Below are positions 1 to 8,650 of a stretch of 52,851 bases of DNA, piece by piece. The position numbers and the translations under genes were made by a program. This stretch comes from Actinomycetota bacterium. Its GTDB lineage: Bacteria; Actinomycetota; Acidimicrobiia; Acidimicrobiales; Ilumatobacteraceae. The notes beneath the pieces were generated by a model. The model searched no databases, was not told the origin of the DNA, and worked only from the letters and a program-made list of their open reading frames with translations. Where the stretch lies: positions 1-52,851 of the forward strand of contig WLDE01000004.1 of the NCBI GenBank assembly GCA_009704985.1, in the 5' to 3' direction. The first letter of the stretch is position 1. Every line of letters begins with the position of its first letter.

Positions 1-1284
1 ACATCGGTCGTGGCGGTCCGTTCGGCGCGGGCGGCCCGCGCCGCGGGGTCCGGTCAGCGAGCGGGACGGGTTCGTCCTGGGGCGCGACCGACGGGGCCGG
101 TCGCGGGTGAGCTCGTCCACGCGGCCGGCTCGATGTCCGCGGTCATGGAGATCTACACCGACGTGCTGGGGGTGACTTCGATCCGGGCGACGGACACGTT
201 CGTCTCGCTCGGCGGCGACTCGCTCAGCTACGTGGAGTGCTCGATCCGGCTCGAGGACCTGCTCGGCGAACTGCCGTCCGACTGGCACCACCTGCCGGTG
301 GCGTCGTTCGGGGAGCCCGGGCGCCGCACGTGGCACCGTGCGGTCGACACCACGTTGGTGCTGCGCGCGGTGTCGATCCTGACGGTCGTGGCCGGGCACA
401 TGATCCTCGGTCCGAGCATGGGCGGGGCGCACCTGCTGCTGGCCGTCGCCGGGTACAACCTCAGCCGATTCCTGCTCGACGTCGAGCCGGCGCGACGCCG
501 CTGGAGAGCTGCCGGCCGCTCGCTGGGCCGGATCGCGATCCCCGCGATGGCGTGGGTCGCCGCCGGCATGGTCCTGTTCGACGTCTACTCGTGGCAGACA
601 CTGCTCCTCGTGAACGACCTGCTCGGGCCCGCCGAGCACCTCGACGAGGTCTGGAACTTCTGGTTCCTCGAGGTGTTGGTGCAACTCACCGTGCTGCTGA
701 TGGTGGGGCTGTCGATCCCGTTCCTGCGGGCGTGGGAGCGACGGCGACCCTACGCGTTCGTGCTCGCGCTGGTGGTGCTGTCGGCGGCGTTCCGCTGGGA
801 ACCGCTGCAGATCGGCGGATGGTTCAACACGATCCACCGACCCCACGGTGCTGCCCTGCTGTTCCTGCTCGGCTGGCTCGTGCATCGCTCGCGCACCCCG
901 CTCACCCGGGTGGCCACGACGATCGTCACCGTGGTCGCCCTCGCCGGGTACTTCCGCGAGCCTCGCCGAGACGCGTTCGTGATCGCCGGGCTGCTCCTGC
1001 TCCTGTGGCTCCCCGAGGTCCGGCTGCCCCGGGCGCTGGTGCACCCCGTGGCGATGCTCGCTGCAGCGAGCCTGTCGATCTACATCACCCACTACTCCGT
1101 GTATCCGGTCGCCGAGGACCACCTGGCGCCGTGGCCCGCGTTCGCCGTCACCGTGGCGGCGGGCGTGGTGGTGTGGTGGCTCGTCAGCCGAGCTGCCCGG
1201 TCGGTGGTGCGTTCGATCCGGCGTCGCGGCGGCTCCGGCGACCCGCCTCCGCTCGAACGCCTCCGAACGCCCCAAGCGCTCTAG
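1..1284 (+). CDS. Carrier protein-membrane acyltransferase fusion (5' end outside window)
   Basis: The reading frame is open from the first base, so the start is probably upstream, although a GTG at 10 is possible. The first recognisable domain is a phosphopantetheine carrier domain with the GGDSL attachment motif; its serine codon is at 220-222. About 90 codons later a run of roughly ten hydrophobic segments begins and fills most of the rest, in the style of membrane acyltransferase-3 (OafA-like) proteins, ending in a basic cytoplasmic tail. Carrier plus AT3 domains on one chain normally follow an AMP-forming adenylation domain, so I infer that the missing N-terminal part is an adenylation domain and that the enzyme loads an acyl or amino acid and passes it to a lipid or glycan at the membrane. 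The first 40 codons are rich in Arg/Ala and resemble a linker rather than an adenylation-domain end. Substrate unknown. Confidence 0.7.
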   Translation, partial: TSVVAVRSARAARAAGSGQRAGRVRPGARPTGPVAGELVHAAGSMSAVMEIYTDVLGVTSIRATDTFVSLGGDSLSYVECSIRLEDLLGELPSDWHHLPVASFGEPGRRTWHRAVDTTLVLRAVSILTVVAGHMILGPSMGGAHLLLAVAGYNLSRFLLDVEPARRRWRAAGRSLGRIAIPAMAWVAAGMVLFDVYSWQTLLLVNDLLGPAEHLDEVWNFWFLEVLVQLTVLLMVGLSIPFLRAWERRRPYAFVLALVVLSAAFRWEPLQIGGWFNTIHRPHGAALLFLLGWLVHRSRTPLTRVATTIVTVVALAGYFREPRRDAFVIAGLLLLLWLPEVRLPRALVHPVAMLAAASLSIYITHYSVYPVAEDHLAPWPAFAVTVAAGVVVWWLVSRAARSVVRSIRRRGGSGDPPPLERLRTPQAL

Positions 1285-1375
1285 ACGGTGCCGTCGCCCG
1301 TCGGGTAGCGTCGTCGAACCACACGCGTGTAACTCACGGCGTGCGGTTCGGACGGATTCGACACACGCGACGCGG

Positions 1376-1381
1376 AGGAGG
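1376..1381 (+). promoter_or_regulatory. Shine-Dalgarno site that fixes the dnaE start
   Basis: AGGAGG lies five bases before a TTG codon at 1387 but runs into the GTG at 1381. The spacing therefore favours TTG as the start. The resulting N-terminus, MGDSFTHLHVHTEF, matches the usual DnaE beginning. Confidence 0.7.
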
Positions 1382-1386
1382 TGCTG

Positions 1387-4300
1387 TTGGGCGACTCGTT
1401 CACCCATCTCCACGTCCACACCGAGTTCTCGATGCTGGACGGTGCCTCACGGCTCGACGAACTCGTCGCCAAGGCGGTCGCCGACGGTCAGCCCGCGCTC
1501 GGGATGACCGACCACGGCAACATGTACGGCACGCTCGAGTTCTACAAGGAGTGCCGGAAGCAGGGCGTCAAGCCGATCATCGGCACGGAGGCCTACATGG
1601 CCTACGACAGCCGCCGTGAGCGCCCGGCCCGGCGGGGCCGGCTCGACGACTCGGGTGGCGACACCGAGGGCGGCAAGAAGCTCTACTACCACCTGATCCT
1701 CCTCGCCGAGAACGACCAGGGCTACCGCAACCTCATCCAGCTCTCGAGCCTGGCCTTCATGGAGGGCTACTACTACAAGCCCCGCATCGACTGGGACCTC
1801 CTCGAGAAGTACCACCACGGCCTCATCGCCACCACCGGGTGCCTGGGCGGGCACGTGCTCCAGTCGCTGTTGCAGGGCGACGAGAAGGGAGCGCTCGAGA
1901 AGGCGGGGCGGCTGCAGGAGATCTTCGGCAAGGACCACCTCTTCGTCGAGATCCAGGACCACGGCCTGGCAGCTCAGCGCGACACCAACCCGAAGCTCAT
2001 CGAGATCGCGAAGCGCATCGGGGCACCACTGCTCGCGACCAACGACTCGCACTACACGCACCAGCACGACCACGAGGCGCACGACGCCCTCCTGTGCGTC
2101 CAGACCAGCGCGCTGCTGAGCGACCCCAAGCGGTTCAAGTTCGAGGGCACCGAGCACTACCTGAAGTCAGCGGCCGAGATGCGGCACCTGTTCCGAGACC
2201 ACCCGGAGGCGTGCGACAACTCGCTGTGGATCGCGGAGCGGGCCGACGTCACGATCGAGTTCGGCAAGCCACAGCTGCCGAACTTCCCGATCCCCGAGGG
2301 CTTCGCCGACGACGCGGCGTACCTCGACCACCTGACGTGGGAGGGCGCCAAGGCCCGCTGGGGCGAACCGTTGCCGAACGCCGCGGTCGAGCGCATCGCC
2401 TACGAGCTCCAGGTCATCAAGAACATGGGGTTCGCGAGCTACTTCCTCATCGTGTGGGACCTCATCAAGCACGCGAAGGACGCCGGCATCCGGGTCGGTC
2501 CGGGTCGTGGTTCGGCCGCCGGGTGCGCGGTCGCGTACTGCCTGCGCATCACCGACCTCGACCCGATCAAGTACGACCTGCTGTTCGAGCGCTTCCTCAA
2601 CCCGAGCCGCATCTCGATGCCCGACATCGACATGGACTTCGACTCGCGATACCGCGACGAGATGATCCGCTACGCAGCTGAGCGCTACGGCCGGGATCAC
2701 GTCGCACAGATCATCACCTTCGGCACGATCAAGGCGCGCAACGCGGTGCGCGACGCGGCCCGCGTGCTCGGCTACCCGTACGGCGTGGGCGACAAGGTCG
2801 CGAAGGCGATGCCGCCGCTCGTGATGGGTCGTGACACCCCGCTCAAGTACTGCTTCGAGGAGCACCCGAAGTACCTCGACGGCTACAAGGCGGCGAGCGA
2901 CCTCCGGGCGATGTACGAGACCGATCCCGACGTGAAGCGCGTGGTCGACGTCGCCAAGGGCCTCGAGGGCCTCAAGCGCTCCGACGGCATCCACGCCGCC
3001 GCAGTGGTGATCACGAAGGACCCGCTCACCACGTACCTGCCCATCCAGCGCAAACCCGAGGCGGGCGGCAACCCCGAGGACGCTCCCGTCGTCACCCAGT
3101 TCGAGATGCACGGCGTCGAGGAGCTGGGCCTGCTGAAGATGGACTTCCTCGGTCTGCGCAACCTCGACGTCATCACCGACACGGTGCACATGGTGCGCGC
3201 CACCAAGGACCCCACGTTCGACATCGACGCCGTGCCGCTCGACGACCCCAAGGTGTTCGCGCTGCTCGGCCGGGGCGACACGATGGGCGTGTTCCAGCTC
3301 GAGTCGCCGCCGATGCGGGCGCTGCTGCGCTCGATGGCACCCACCAGCTTCGAGGACGTCTCCGCCGTGCTCGCGCTCTACCGGCCCGGGCCGATGAGCG
3401 TGAACATGCACTACGACTACGCCGACCGCAAGAACGGCCGGCAGGCGGTCGACTACTTCCACCCCGACGCCGAAGGCGTGCTGGGCGACACGTACGGCCT
3501 GATGATCTATCAGGAGAGCGTGATGCGGGTGGCCCAGAAGTTCGCCGGCTACTCCCTCGCCCAGGCCGATTCGCTGCGCAAGGCGATGGGCAAGAAGAGC
3601 CGCGAGGTGATGGCCAAGGAGCGCGCCGACTTCGAGAACGGCTGCGAGGCGACCGGCTACGGGCGGGCGCTGGGGGAGAGCCTGTTCGACGTCATCGCGA
3701 AGTTCGCCGACTACGCGTTCAACAAGAGCCACACGTTCGGCTACGGCCTCGTCACGTACCAGACCGCGTACCTGAAGGTGCACCACCCCGTGGAGTACCT
3801 CGCCTGTCTGCTCACCAGCGTCAAGAGCAACCTCGACAAGGCGGCCGTCTACCTGTCGGACTGCCGGGCCATGGGCATCAAGGTGCTGACCCCCGACATC
3901 AACCGGTCGGTCATGAACTTCGACGCGCTCGGGCTGCACCAGGTGCCCGCCGACGTGGCGCTGCCGGTGGGCAGCCCCGGGGCGATCACGTTCGGTCTCT
4001 CGGCGATCCGCAACGTCGGCGAGGGCCTCGTCGAGCAGCTCCTCGCCGAGCGCGACGCGAACGGGCCGTTCGAGAGCTTCCACGACTTCGTCGAGCGGGT
4101 GCCCGAACCGGTGCTCAACAAGCGCACCGTGGAATCGCTCATCAAGGCCGGCGCCTTCGACGGCTTCGGCGTGCCCCGCAAGGGTCTGCTGATGGTGTTC
4201 GAGCAGATCATCGACACCACGGTGGTGCGACGCCGCGAACGCGATCAGGGCGTCATGAGCCTGTTCGGCGACTTCGCCGACGCCGCCGACTCCGGCTTCG

Positions 4301-4953
4301 ACGAGCGCATCCCCATCCCCGACACCGAGTTCGACAAGGGCGACCGGCTGAAGTTCGAGAAGGAGATGCTCGGCCTGTACGTGAGTGACCATCCGCTGCT
4401 CGGCGTCGAGGCCGCGCTGCGACGCAAGGTGGACTGCACGGTCGCGGAGGCGCTCGAGCGCGACGACGGCGCCGTCGTCACCCTCGGCGGGGTGATCACC
4501 GGGCTCGCCCGCAAGTTCACGAAGAAGGGCGACCAGATGGCGGTGTTCGTGCTCGAGGATCTCGACTCGAGCATCGAGTGCACCGTGTTCCCGCGCGTGC
4601 TGATGGAACAGGGCCACAAGCTCGTCGACGACGCGATCGTCACCGTGAAGGGCCGCATCGACAAGCGCGACGAGAGCCGGGTGGGCTTCATGGCCCAGGA
4701 CGTCACGATCGTCGAGAGCCTCGACACGTCCTCGTCGGCGCCGCTGCACCTGAAGGTGCCCGCCGCGGCGTTGAGCGAGCTGAAGATCCACCAGCTCCGC
4801 CGGATCCTGCGCGATCACCCGGGCGAGTCGATGGTCTACCTGCACATCGGCCAGGGCAAGATCCTGCGGCTCGCCGACGAGTTCTGCGTCGACCTCGACC
4901 GCGTGGTGCCCGAACTGCGTGTGGCCCTCGGCCACGACGCCGTCATGCTCTGA
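1387..4953 (+). CDS. dnaE: DNA polymerase III alpha subunit
   Basis: Replicative polymerase, 1188 residues with the TTG start, the normal size for DnaE1. The N-terminal PHP domain opens with HLHVHTEFSMLDG (from about residue 7) and continues with GMTDHGNM. The palm carries GPGRGSAAGC near residue 370 and PDIDMDF, whose aspartates at about 413, 415 and 417 include the two-metal catalytic pair; a further conserved MDFLGLRNLDV segment lies near residue 585. A C-terminal OB-fold (VTLGGVITGLARKF) starts near residue 1030. Its partners would be the sliding clamp and clamp loader, encoded elsewhere. It stands alone, 96 bp after the acyltransferase fusion, and the next gene is preceded by its own leader. 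All key motifs are intact. Confidence 0.97.
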   Translation: MGDSFTHLHVHTEFSMLDGASRLDELVAKAVADGQPALGMTDHGNMYGTLEFYKECRKQGVKPIIGTEAYMAYDSRRERPARRGRLDDSGGDTEGGKKLYYHLILLAENDQGYRNLIQLSSLAFMEGYYYKPRIDWDLLEKYHHGLIATTGCLGGHVLQSLLQGDEKGALEKAGRLQEIFGKDHLFVEIQDHGLAAQRDTNPKLIEIAKRIGAPLLATNDSHYTHQHDHEAHDALLCVQTSALLSDPKRFKFEGTEHYLKSAAEMRHLFRDHPEACDNSLWIAERADVTIEFGKPQLPNFPIPEGFADDAAYLDHLTWEGAKARWGEPLPNAAVERIAYELQVIKNMGFASYFLIVWDLIKHAKDAGIRVGPGRGSAAGCAVAYCLRITDLDPIKYDLLFERFLNPSRISMPDIDMDFDSRYRDEMIRYAAERYGRDHVAQIITFGTIKARNAVRDAARVLGYPYGVGDKVAKAMPPLVMGRDTPLKYCFEEHPKYLDGYKAASDLRAMYETDPDVKRVVDVAKGLEGLKRSDGIHAAAVVITKDPLTTYLPIQRKPEAGGNPEDAPVVTQFEMHGVEELGLLKMDFLGLRNLDVITDTVHMVRATKDPTFDIDAVPLDDPKVFALLGRGDTMGVFQLESPPMRALLRSMAPTSFEDVSAVLALYRPGPMSVNMHYDYADRKNGRQAVDYFHPDAEGVLGDTYGLMIYQESVMRVAQKFAGYSLAQADSLRKAMGKKSREVMAKERADFENGCEATGYGRALGESLFDVIAKFADYAFNKSHTFGYGLVTYQTAYLKVHHPVEYLACLLTSVKSNLDKAAVYLSDCRAMGIKVLTPDINRSVMNFDALGLHQVPADVALPVGSPGAITFGLSAIRNVGEGLVEQLLAERDANGPFESFHDFVERVPEPVLNKRTVESLIKAGAFDGFGVPRKGLLMVFEQIIDTTVVRRRERDQGVMSLFGDFADAADSGFDERIPIPDTEFDKGDRLKFEKEMLGLYVSDHPLLGVEAALRRKVDCTVAEALERDDGAVVTLGGVITGLARKFTKKGDQMAVFVLEDLDSSIECTVFPRVLMEQGHKLVDDAIVTVKGRIDKRDESRVGFMAQDVTIVESLDTSSSAPLHLKVPAAALSELKIHQLRRILRDHPGESMVYLHIGQGKILRLADEFCVDLDRVVPELRVALGHDAVML

Positions 4954-5118
4954 CGCCGGTCTCCGGTCGCCGGTCGATCGTCGCCGGTCCGATGGTGGTC
5001 GGTCCGACCGGTCGGAGCCCGACCGGTCGCACTGGTCGAAGCCGGGTCGGCAGGTGTTCTACATTGCGCTGCGACGGGCTCCTCGGGGGAGGAGCCCTCC
5101 ACGAGATGGGGGTCTCAC

Positions 5119-7152
5119 ATGTTCGATCACGACGACTTCGGCGTCGACGACGACGACACGAATCCGTCCGACGGTCCGTCGCTCGACGACATCATCGCGT
5201 TGGCGCTCAGCCGTCGACGGCTGCTGAAGATGGGCTCGGCCGCGGTGGGGCTCGGGTTCATGGCCGGTCTCGGTGGGACGACGGCGGTGGCGGCGGGGGG
5301 TTCGGACCGCAAGCCTCCGAAGGGTCCGACCATCGGCTTCACGTCGGTCCCGCTCCCGTTGGTCGCCCAGAAGGGGGTGACGGTGCCTCCGGGGTACACC
5401 GCAGAGGTGCTGTTCGCCTGGGGGGATCCGGTCTCGAACGGCCCTGCATGGGTCCCGGATGCATCGCAGGGCTGGCAGGAACAAGAACAGCAAGCAGGCA
5501 TGCACCACGACGGGATCGCGTTCTTCCCGATCAACCATCAGCGGGGGTTGTTGTGCATCAACCACGAGTACACCGACACCGGCCTGCTGTTCACTGACCT
5601 GAAGGCGAACTGGTCGCCCGACAAGTCCAAGAAGCTGCTCGCCGCCCACGGTGTCTCGGTGATCGAGGTTCGACGTGTGAACGGCCGGCGAACGCAGGCC
5701 GGCAGGTGGCAGGTCGTGCGTCCGTCCCGCTTCGGCCGTCGGATCACGGGATACACGCCCATGCGGGTGGTCGGCCCCGCTGCGGGGTCCGAGCACCTGA
5801 AGACCGCGGCCGACCCCACCGGCACGATGGTGCTCGGCACGCTCAACAACTGTGGCGGATCGGCGACGCCGTGGGGCACCTACGTCACCGGCGAGGAGAA
5901 CTACGACTTCTACTTCCGTCAGCCCGCCGCAGCGGATCTCACCCCCGAGGAACGTCGCTACATGCAGTCGGCGCTCAGCGGTGTGATCGGCGTGCACGTC
6001 GGCGACCCACGTTTCGACATGCTCGTCGAGGGCAACCGCAACGAACCCAACCGGTTCGGGTACATGGTCGAGATCGATCCGTTCGATCCCCGGTCGACGC
6101 CGATCAAGCTGACCGGCCTGGGTCGCTACAAGCACGAGATGGCGGCGGTGCGGCTCACCTCCGACGGACGCGCCGTGGCCTACTCGGGGGACGACGAACG
6201 AAACAACTACATCTACAAGTTCGTGGGATCGCGCACGGTACGCCAGGCCCGTCGGGCGAAGCAGAGCCCGCTCGAGGAGGGCACGCTCTACGTTGCGAGG
6301 TTCTCTGCCGGAGGCGCCGAGGGCGACATGATGGGCGTGGGGGAGTGGATCCCGCTCACCACCGACAACCCGATGCTGGCCGGGTGGACCAACGACCGGA
6401 TCCACGTGTTCACGCGCCTTGCCGCCGACGCCGTGGGTGCGACCCGGATGGATCGCCCGGAGTGGATCAGCGTCGCCCCCGACGGGCAGGTGTACGCAAC
6501 CCTCACCAACAACACGCGACGCGGACGGGCGACGACCAATCCGACCGAGGCCAGAGGGCTGGTCGAGAGTTTCGTCGTCCCGAACGACGATGCCAATCCC
6601 CGCGGTGGCGCAGCGGGCAATCCCTACGGCCAGATCGTACGTTGGACCGAACAGGGGGATGCCGATGCGCTCACGTTCACGTGGGACGTCTTCGTTCTCG
6701 CAGGCGACCCGGCGAACCCGGCCGGGTTGCCCGCCGGCCTCGGCGGAGCTCCCGCCGGCGGCAACGTGCAGGGTGACATCTTCGCCTGCCCCGACGCGGT
6801 CACCGTCGACCGCGACGGCCGGGTGTGGATCGGCACCGACATGTTCTCCACCGAGGCCGGTGTGGGCGCGTACGCGAACCTGAAGAACAACACGCTGCTC
6901 GCCGCCGACCCGGCGACGAAGGAGTTCAGGCGCTTTCTGGTCGGCCCCGCCGGATGCGAGGTCACCGGGATCACCTTCACCCCCGAGGGCAGGGCGATGT
7001 TCGTCGACATCCAACATCCGGGCGAGCCACCGGAGATCTTCACGAACAGCCTGGCCAACGTGCTCACCGACTGGCCCGACGGCGGTGGGGCACGTCCTCG
7101 CTCGGCGACGCTGGTGATCACCAAGGACGACGGCGGGGTGATCGGCACCTGA
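5119..7152 (+). CDS. Tat-exported PhoX/DUF839-family phosphatase-like protein
   Basis: 677 residues. An acidic N-terminal stretch is followed by a twin-arginine signal (SRRRLLKMG at about residues 31-39, then a hydrophobic run ending AVAA), so the protein is predicted to be exported folded. The mature part has the look of the PhoX/DUF839 family: AFFPINHQRGLLCINHEYTD, GTLNNCGGSATPWGTYVTGEENY, a GRYKHEMAAV segment and SGDDERNNYIYKFVG. Family members that have been characterised are calcium/iron phosphatases acting on phosphate esters, so a role in phosphate scavenging is inferred. A GGGGG-containing leader sits just before the ATG. A strong hairpin follows the gene. The exact substrate cannot be read from sequence. 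Confidence 0.85.
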   Translation: MFDHDDFGVDDDDTNPSDGPSLDDIIALALSRRRLLKMGSAAVGLGFMAGLGGTTAVAAGGSDRKPPKGPTIGFTSVPLPLVAQKGVTVPPGYTAEVLFAWGDPVSNGPAWVPDASQGWQEQEQQAGMHHDGIAFFPINHQRGLLCINHEYTDTGLLFTDLKANWSPDKSKKLLAAHGVSVIEVRRVNGRRTQAGRWQVVRPSRFGRRITGYTPMRVVGPAAGSEHLKTAADPTGTMVLGTLNNCGGSATPWGTYVTGEENYDFYFRQPAAADLTPEERRYMQSALSGVIGVHVGDPRFDMLVEGNRNEPNRFGYMVEIDPFDPRSTPIKLTGLGRYKHEMAAVRLTSDGRAVAYSGDDERNNYIYKFVGSRTVRQARRAKQSPLEEGTLYVARFSAGGAEGDMMGVGEWIPLTTDNPMLAGWTNDRIHVFTRLAADAVGATRMDRPEWISVAPDGQVYATLTNNTRRGRATTNPTEARGLVESFVVPNDDANPRGGAAGNPYGQIVRWTEQGDADALTFTWDVFVLAGDPANPAGLPAGLGGAPAGGNVQGDIFACPDAVTVDRDGRVWIGTDMFSTEAGVGAYANLKNNTLLAADPATKEFRRFLVGPAGCEVTGITFTPEGRAMFVDIQHPGEPPEIFTNSLANVLTDWPDGGGARPRSATLVITKDDGGVIGT

Positions 7153-7173
7153 ACCCGAGCTGAGCAAGGTCTG

Positions 7174-7208
7174 CAGTCGGTCACACGCGCACACGTCGTG
7201 GCCGACTG
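7174..7208 (+). terminator. Stem-loop downstream of the PhoX-like gene
   Basis: CAGTCGGTCAC pairs with GTGGCCGACTG over 11 positions with one G-U pair, around a 13-base loop. It begins 22 bp after the stop codon at 7152. There is no T-run, so it may be a non-canonical terminator or a transcript-end stabiliser. Confidence 0.45.
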
Positions 7209-7328
7209 TCGACCCCGCTGAGCTGCGGCTCGCCGACCGGCGACGGTCGGGATGACCTGCGGCTGGTGGAACCCCCCGTCCGAAGTGGCAGAATGGTGCA
7301 CTCAGGTCATCCCGTCCGCCGGAAGGCG

Positions 7329-8027
7329 ATGGCGGTTCTCACGCGACAGGAGCTTCGGGCAATGGCACTCCAGGTGGAAACCAGGGACTGCGCAGCGCTC
7401 ACCGACGCCGACCTCGATGACATGGCGTCGATGGGGGGCAGTTTCGACATCGGTCTGCTGTCGAAGGCCAAGGAGGACTGGGTGCTGTGCACCACGGCTC
7501 GCCTCGACGACAAGCTCCACGGCTTCGCCTTCGCGACCCTCGAGCGCATCGGAGGCACCCCGTGCGTGCTGCTCGGTCTGATGAGCGTGAAGCGCACCGG
7601 CAAGCGCGACCAGGTGCTGAAGGGCCTCATGGGCGAGGCGTTCCACCGGGCCCTGATGGCGTTCCCCGACGAGGACGTCGTGGTCGGCACCCGCATGGTG
7701 AAGCCCGACGCGCTCGAGGCGTTCAAGCACCTCGACGAGATCATCCCGCGCCCGAAGCACCGGGCGGTCGGCGAGGAGCGCGCCTGGGGTCGGCGCCTGG
7801 CCCGTCGCTTCGGCGTCGACGCGAACTACGACGAGCAGAGCTTCGTCGTGAAGGCCAACGGCCAGAGCGGGTTCATCGACCACGAGTCGCTGAAGCCCGA
7901 GAAGATCTCCGCGGACGTCGCCGGCGTGTTCGAGCCGGTGCCCGCGGCGAAGGGTGGGTCGATCATCGTCCACGGCTGGACCATGGCCGAGGACCTGATC
8001 AAGCTGGGCGCGCGGCAGCCGGCGTGA
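7329..8027 (+). CDS. Conserved hypothetical protein, possible GNAT-like fold
   Basis: 232 residues from the ATG at 7329 (GGAAGG three bases upstream). A second ATG at 7362 has AGGAG nine bases upstream and would give 221 residues; either start is possible. There is no signal peptide or membrane segment. The central part (VLCTTARLDDKLHGF, LLGLMSVKRTGKRDQVLKGLMGEAFHRAL) has the strand-turn-helix with basic residues seen in acetyl-CoA-binding GNAT proteins, but the match is loose and I do not claim an activity. The stop codon overlaps the start of the next gene in a GTGA, so the two are translationally coupled. Confidence 0.75.
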   Translation: MAVLTRQELRAMALQVETRDCAALTDADLDDMASMGGSFDIGLLSKAKEDWVLCTTARLDDKLHGFAFATLERIGGTPCVLLGLMSVKRTGKRDQVLKGLMGEAFHRALMAFPDEDVVVGTRMVKPDALEAFKHLDEIIPRPKHRAVGEERAWGRRLARRFGVDANYDEQSFVVKANGQSGFIDHESLKPEKISADVAGVFEPVPAAKGGSIIVHGWTMAEDLIKLGARQPA

Positions 8028-8626
8028 GCGAGCTCGACGCCGTCGTCCGGCGTCGACGCATGTGCCGATCGTTCCGGCCCGATCCCGTCGCTCCCGAGCT
8101 CGTCGACCACCTCGTCGATCTCGCGAGCCGCGCCCCGAGCGCGGGCAAGACGCAGGGGTGGCACCTCGTGGTGCTCGAGGGCGAGGCCACCGATCGCTTC
8201 TGGCGGCACGCGTTCCCGGCCGAACGCCGCAGCGGGTTCCGCTGGCCCGGGCTGTTCGACGCACCGCTGCTGCTGCTGCCCTTCGCCGACCCCGACGCGT
8301 ACGTGGCCCGCTACGCCGAGCCGGACAAGGCACGCACCGGACTCGGTGCCGGCGTGGACGCGTGGCCGACGCCGTACTGGACGATCGACGCGTCGATGGC
8401 GGTGATGACGATGCTGCTCGCCGCGGAGGACGCGGGGCTGGGGGCGCTGCTGTTCGCCGTGTTCCACGGTGAGGCCGAGGTGCGTGCCGAGCTGGGCGTC
8501 CCCGACGGTCTGCAGTTGCTCGGGGCGATCGCGATGGGATGGCCCGCCGCGCCGGCGTCGCCCGGCATCAGCGCCGGTCGGTCACGCCGCTCCGCGCAGG
8601 AGATCGTCCACCGCAACGGCTGGTGA
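8024..8626 (+). CDS. Nitroreductase-family flavoprotein
   Basis: 200 residues from GTG 8024, overlapping the previous stop codon. The N-terminus (VVRRRRMCRSFRPDPVAPELVDHLVDLASRAPSAGKTQGWHLVV) is the classic nitroreductase FMN-binding opening, with the RxSxR-like stretch and the APSAGKTQ loop. Later DASMAVMTMLLAAEDAGLGALLF is the conserved dimer-interface helix, and LLGAIAMGWPAA is the late FMN contact. The likely role is NAD(P)H- or F420-dependent reduction of a small molecule; in organisms with F420 the donor cannot be assigned from sequence. It is co-transcribed with the preceding hypothetical gene and converges on the leftward DUF255 gene. Confidence 0.88.
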   Translation: MSELDAVVRRRRMCRSFRPDPVAPELVDHLVDLASRAPSAGKTQGWHLVVLEGEATDRFWRHAFPAERRSGFRWPGLFDAPLLLLPFADPDAYVARYAEPDKARTGLGAGVDAWPTPYWTIDASMAVMTMLLAAEDAGLGALLFAVFHGEAEVRAELGVPDGLQLLGAIAMGWPAAPASPGISAGRSRRSAQEIVHRNGW

Positions 8627-8650
8627 CCCCGCTCATCGCTGATCGCAGGG

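Noticed and set aside
2167..4935. A 922-codon open frame on the minus strand across dnaE
   Set aside because: It is the antisense shadow of a high-GC gene; its translation is rich in Val/His/Asp/Leu without any motif, and dnaE on the other strand is complete.
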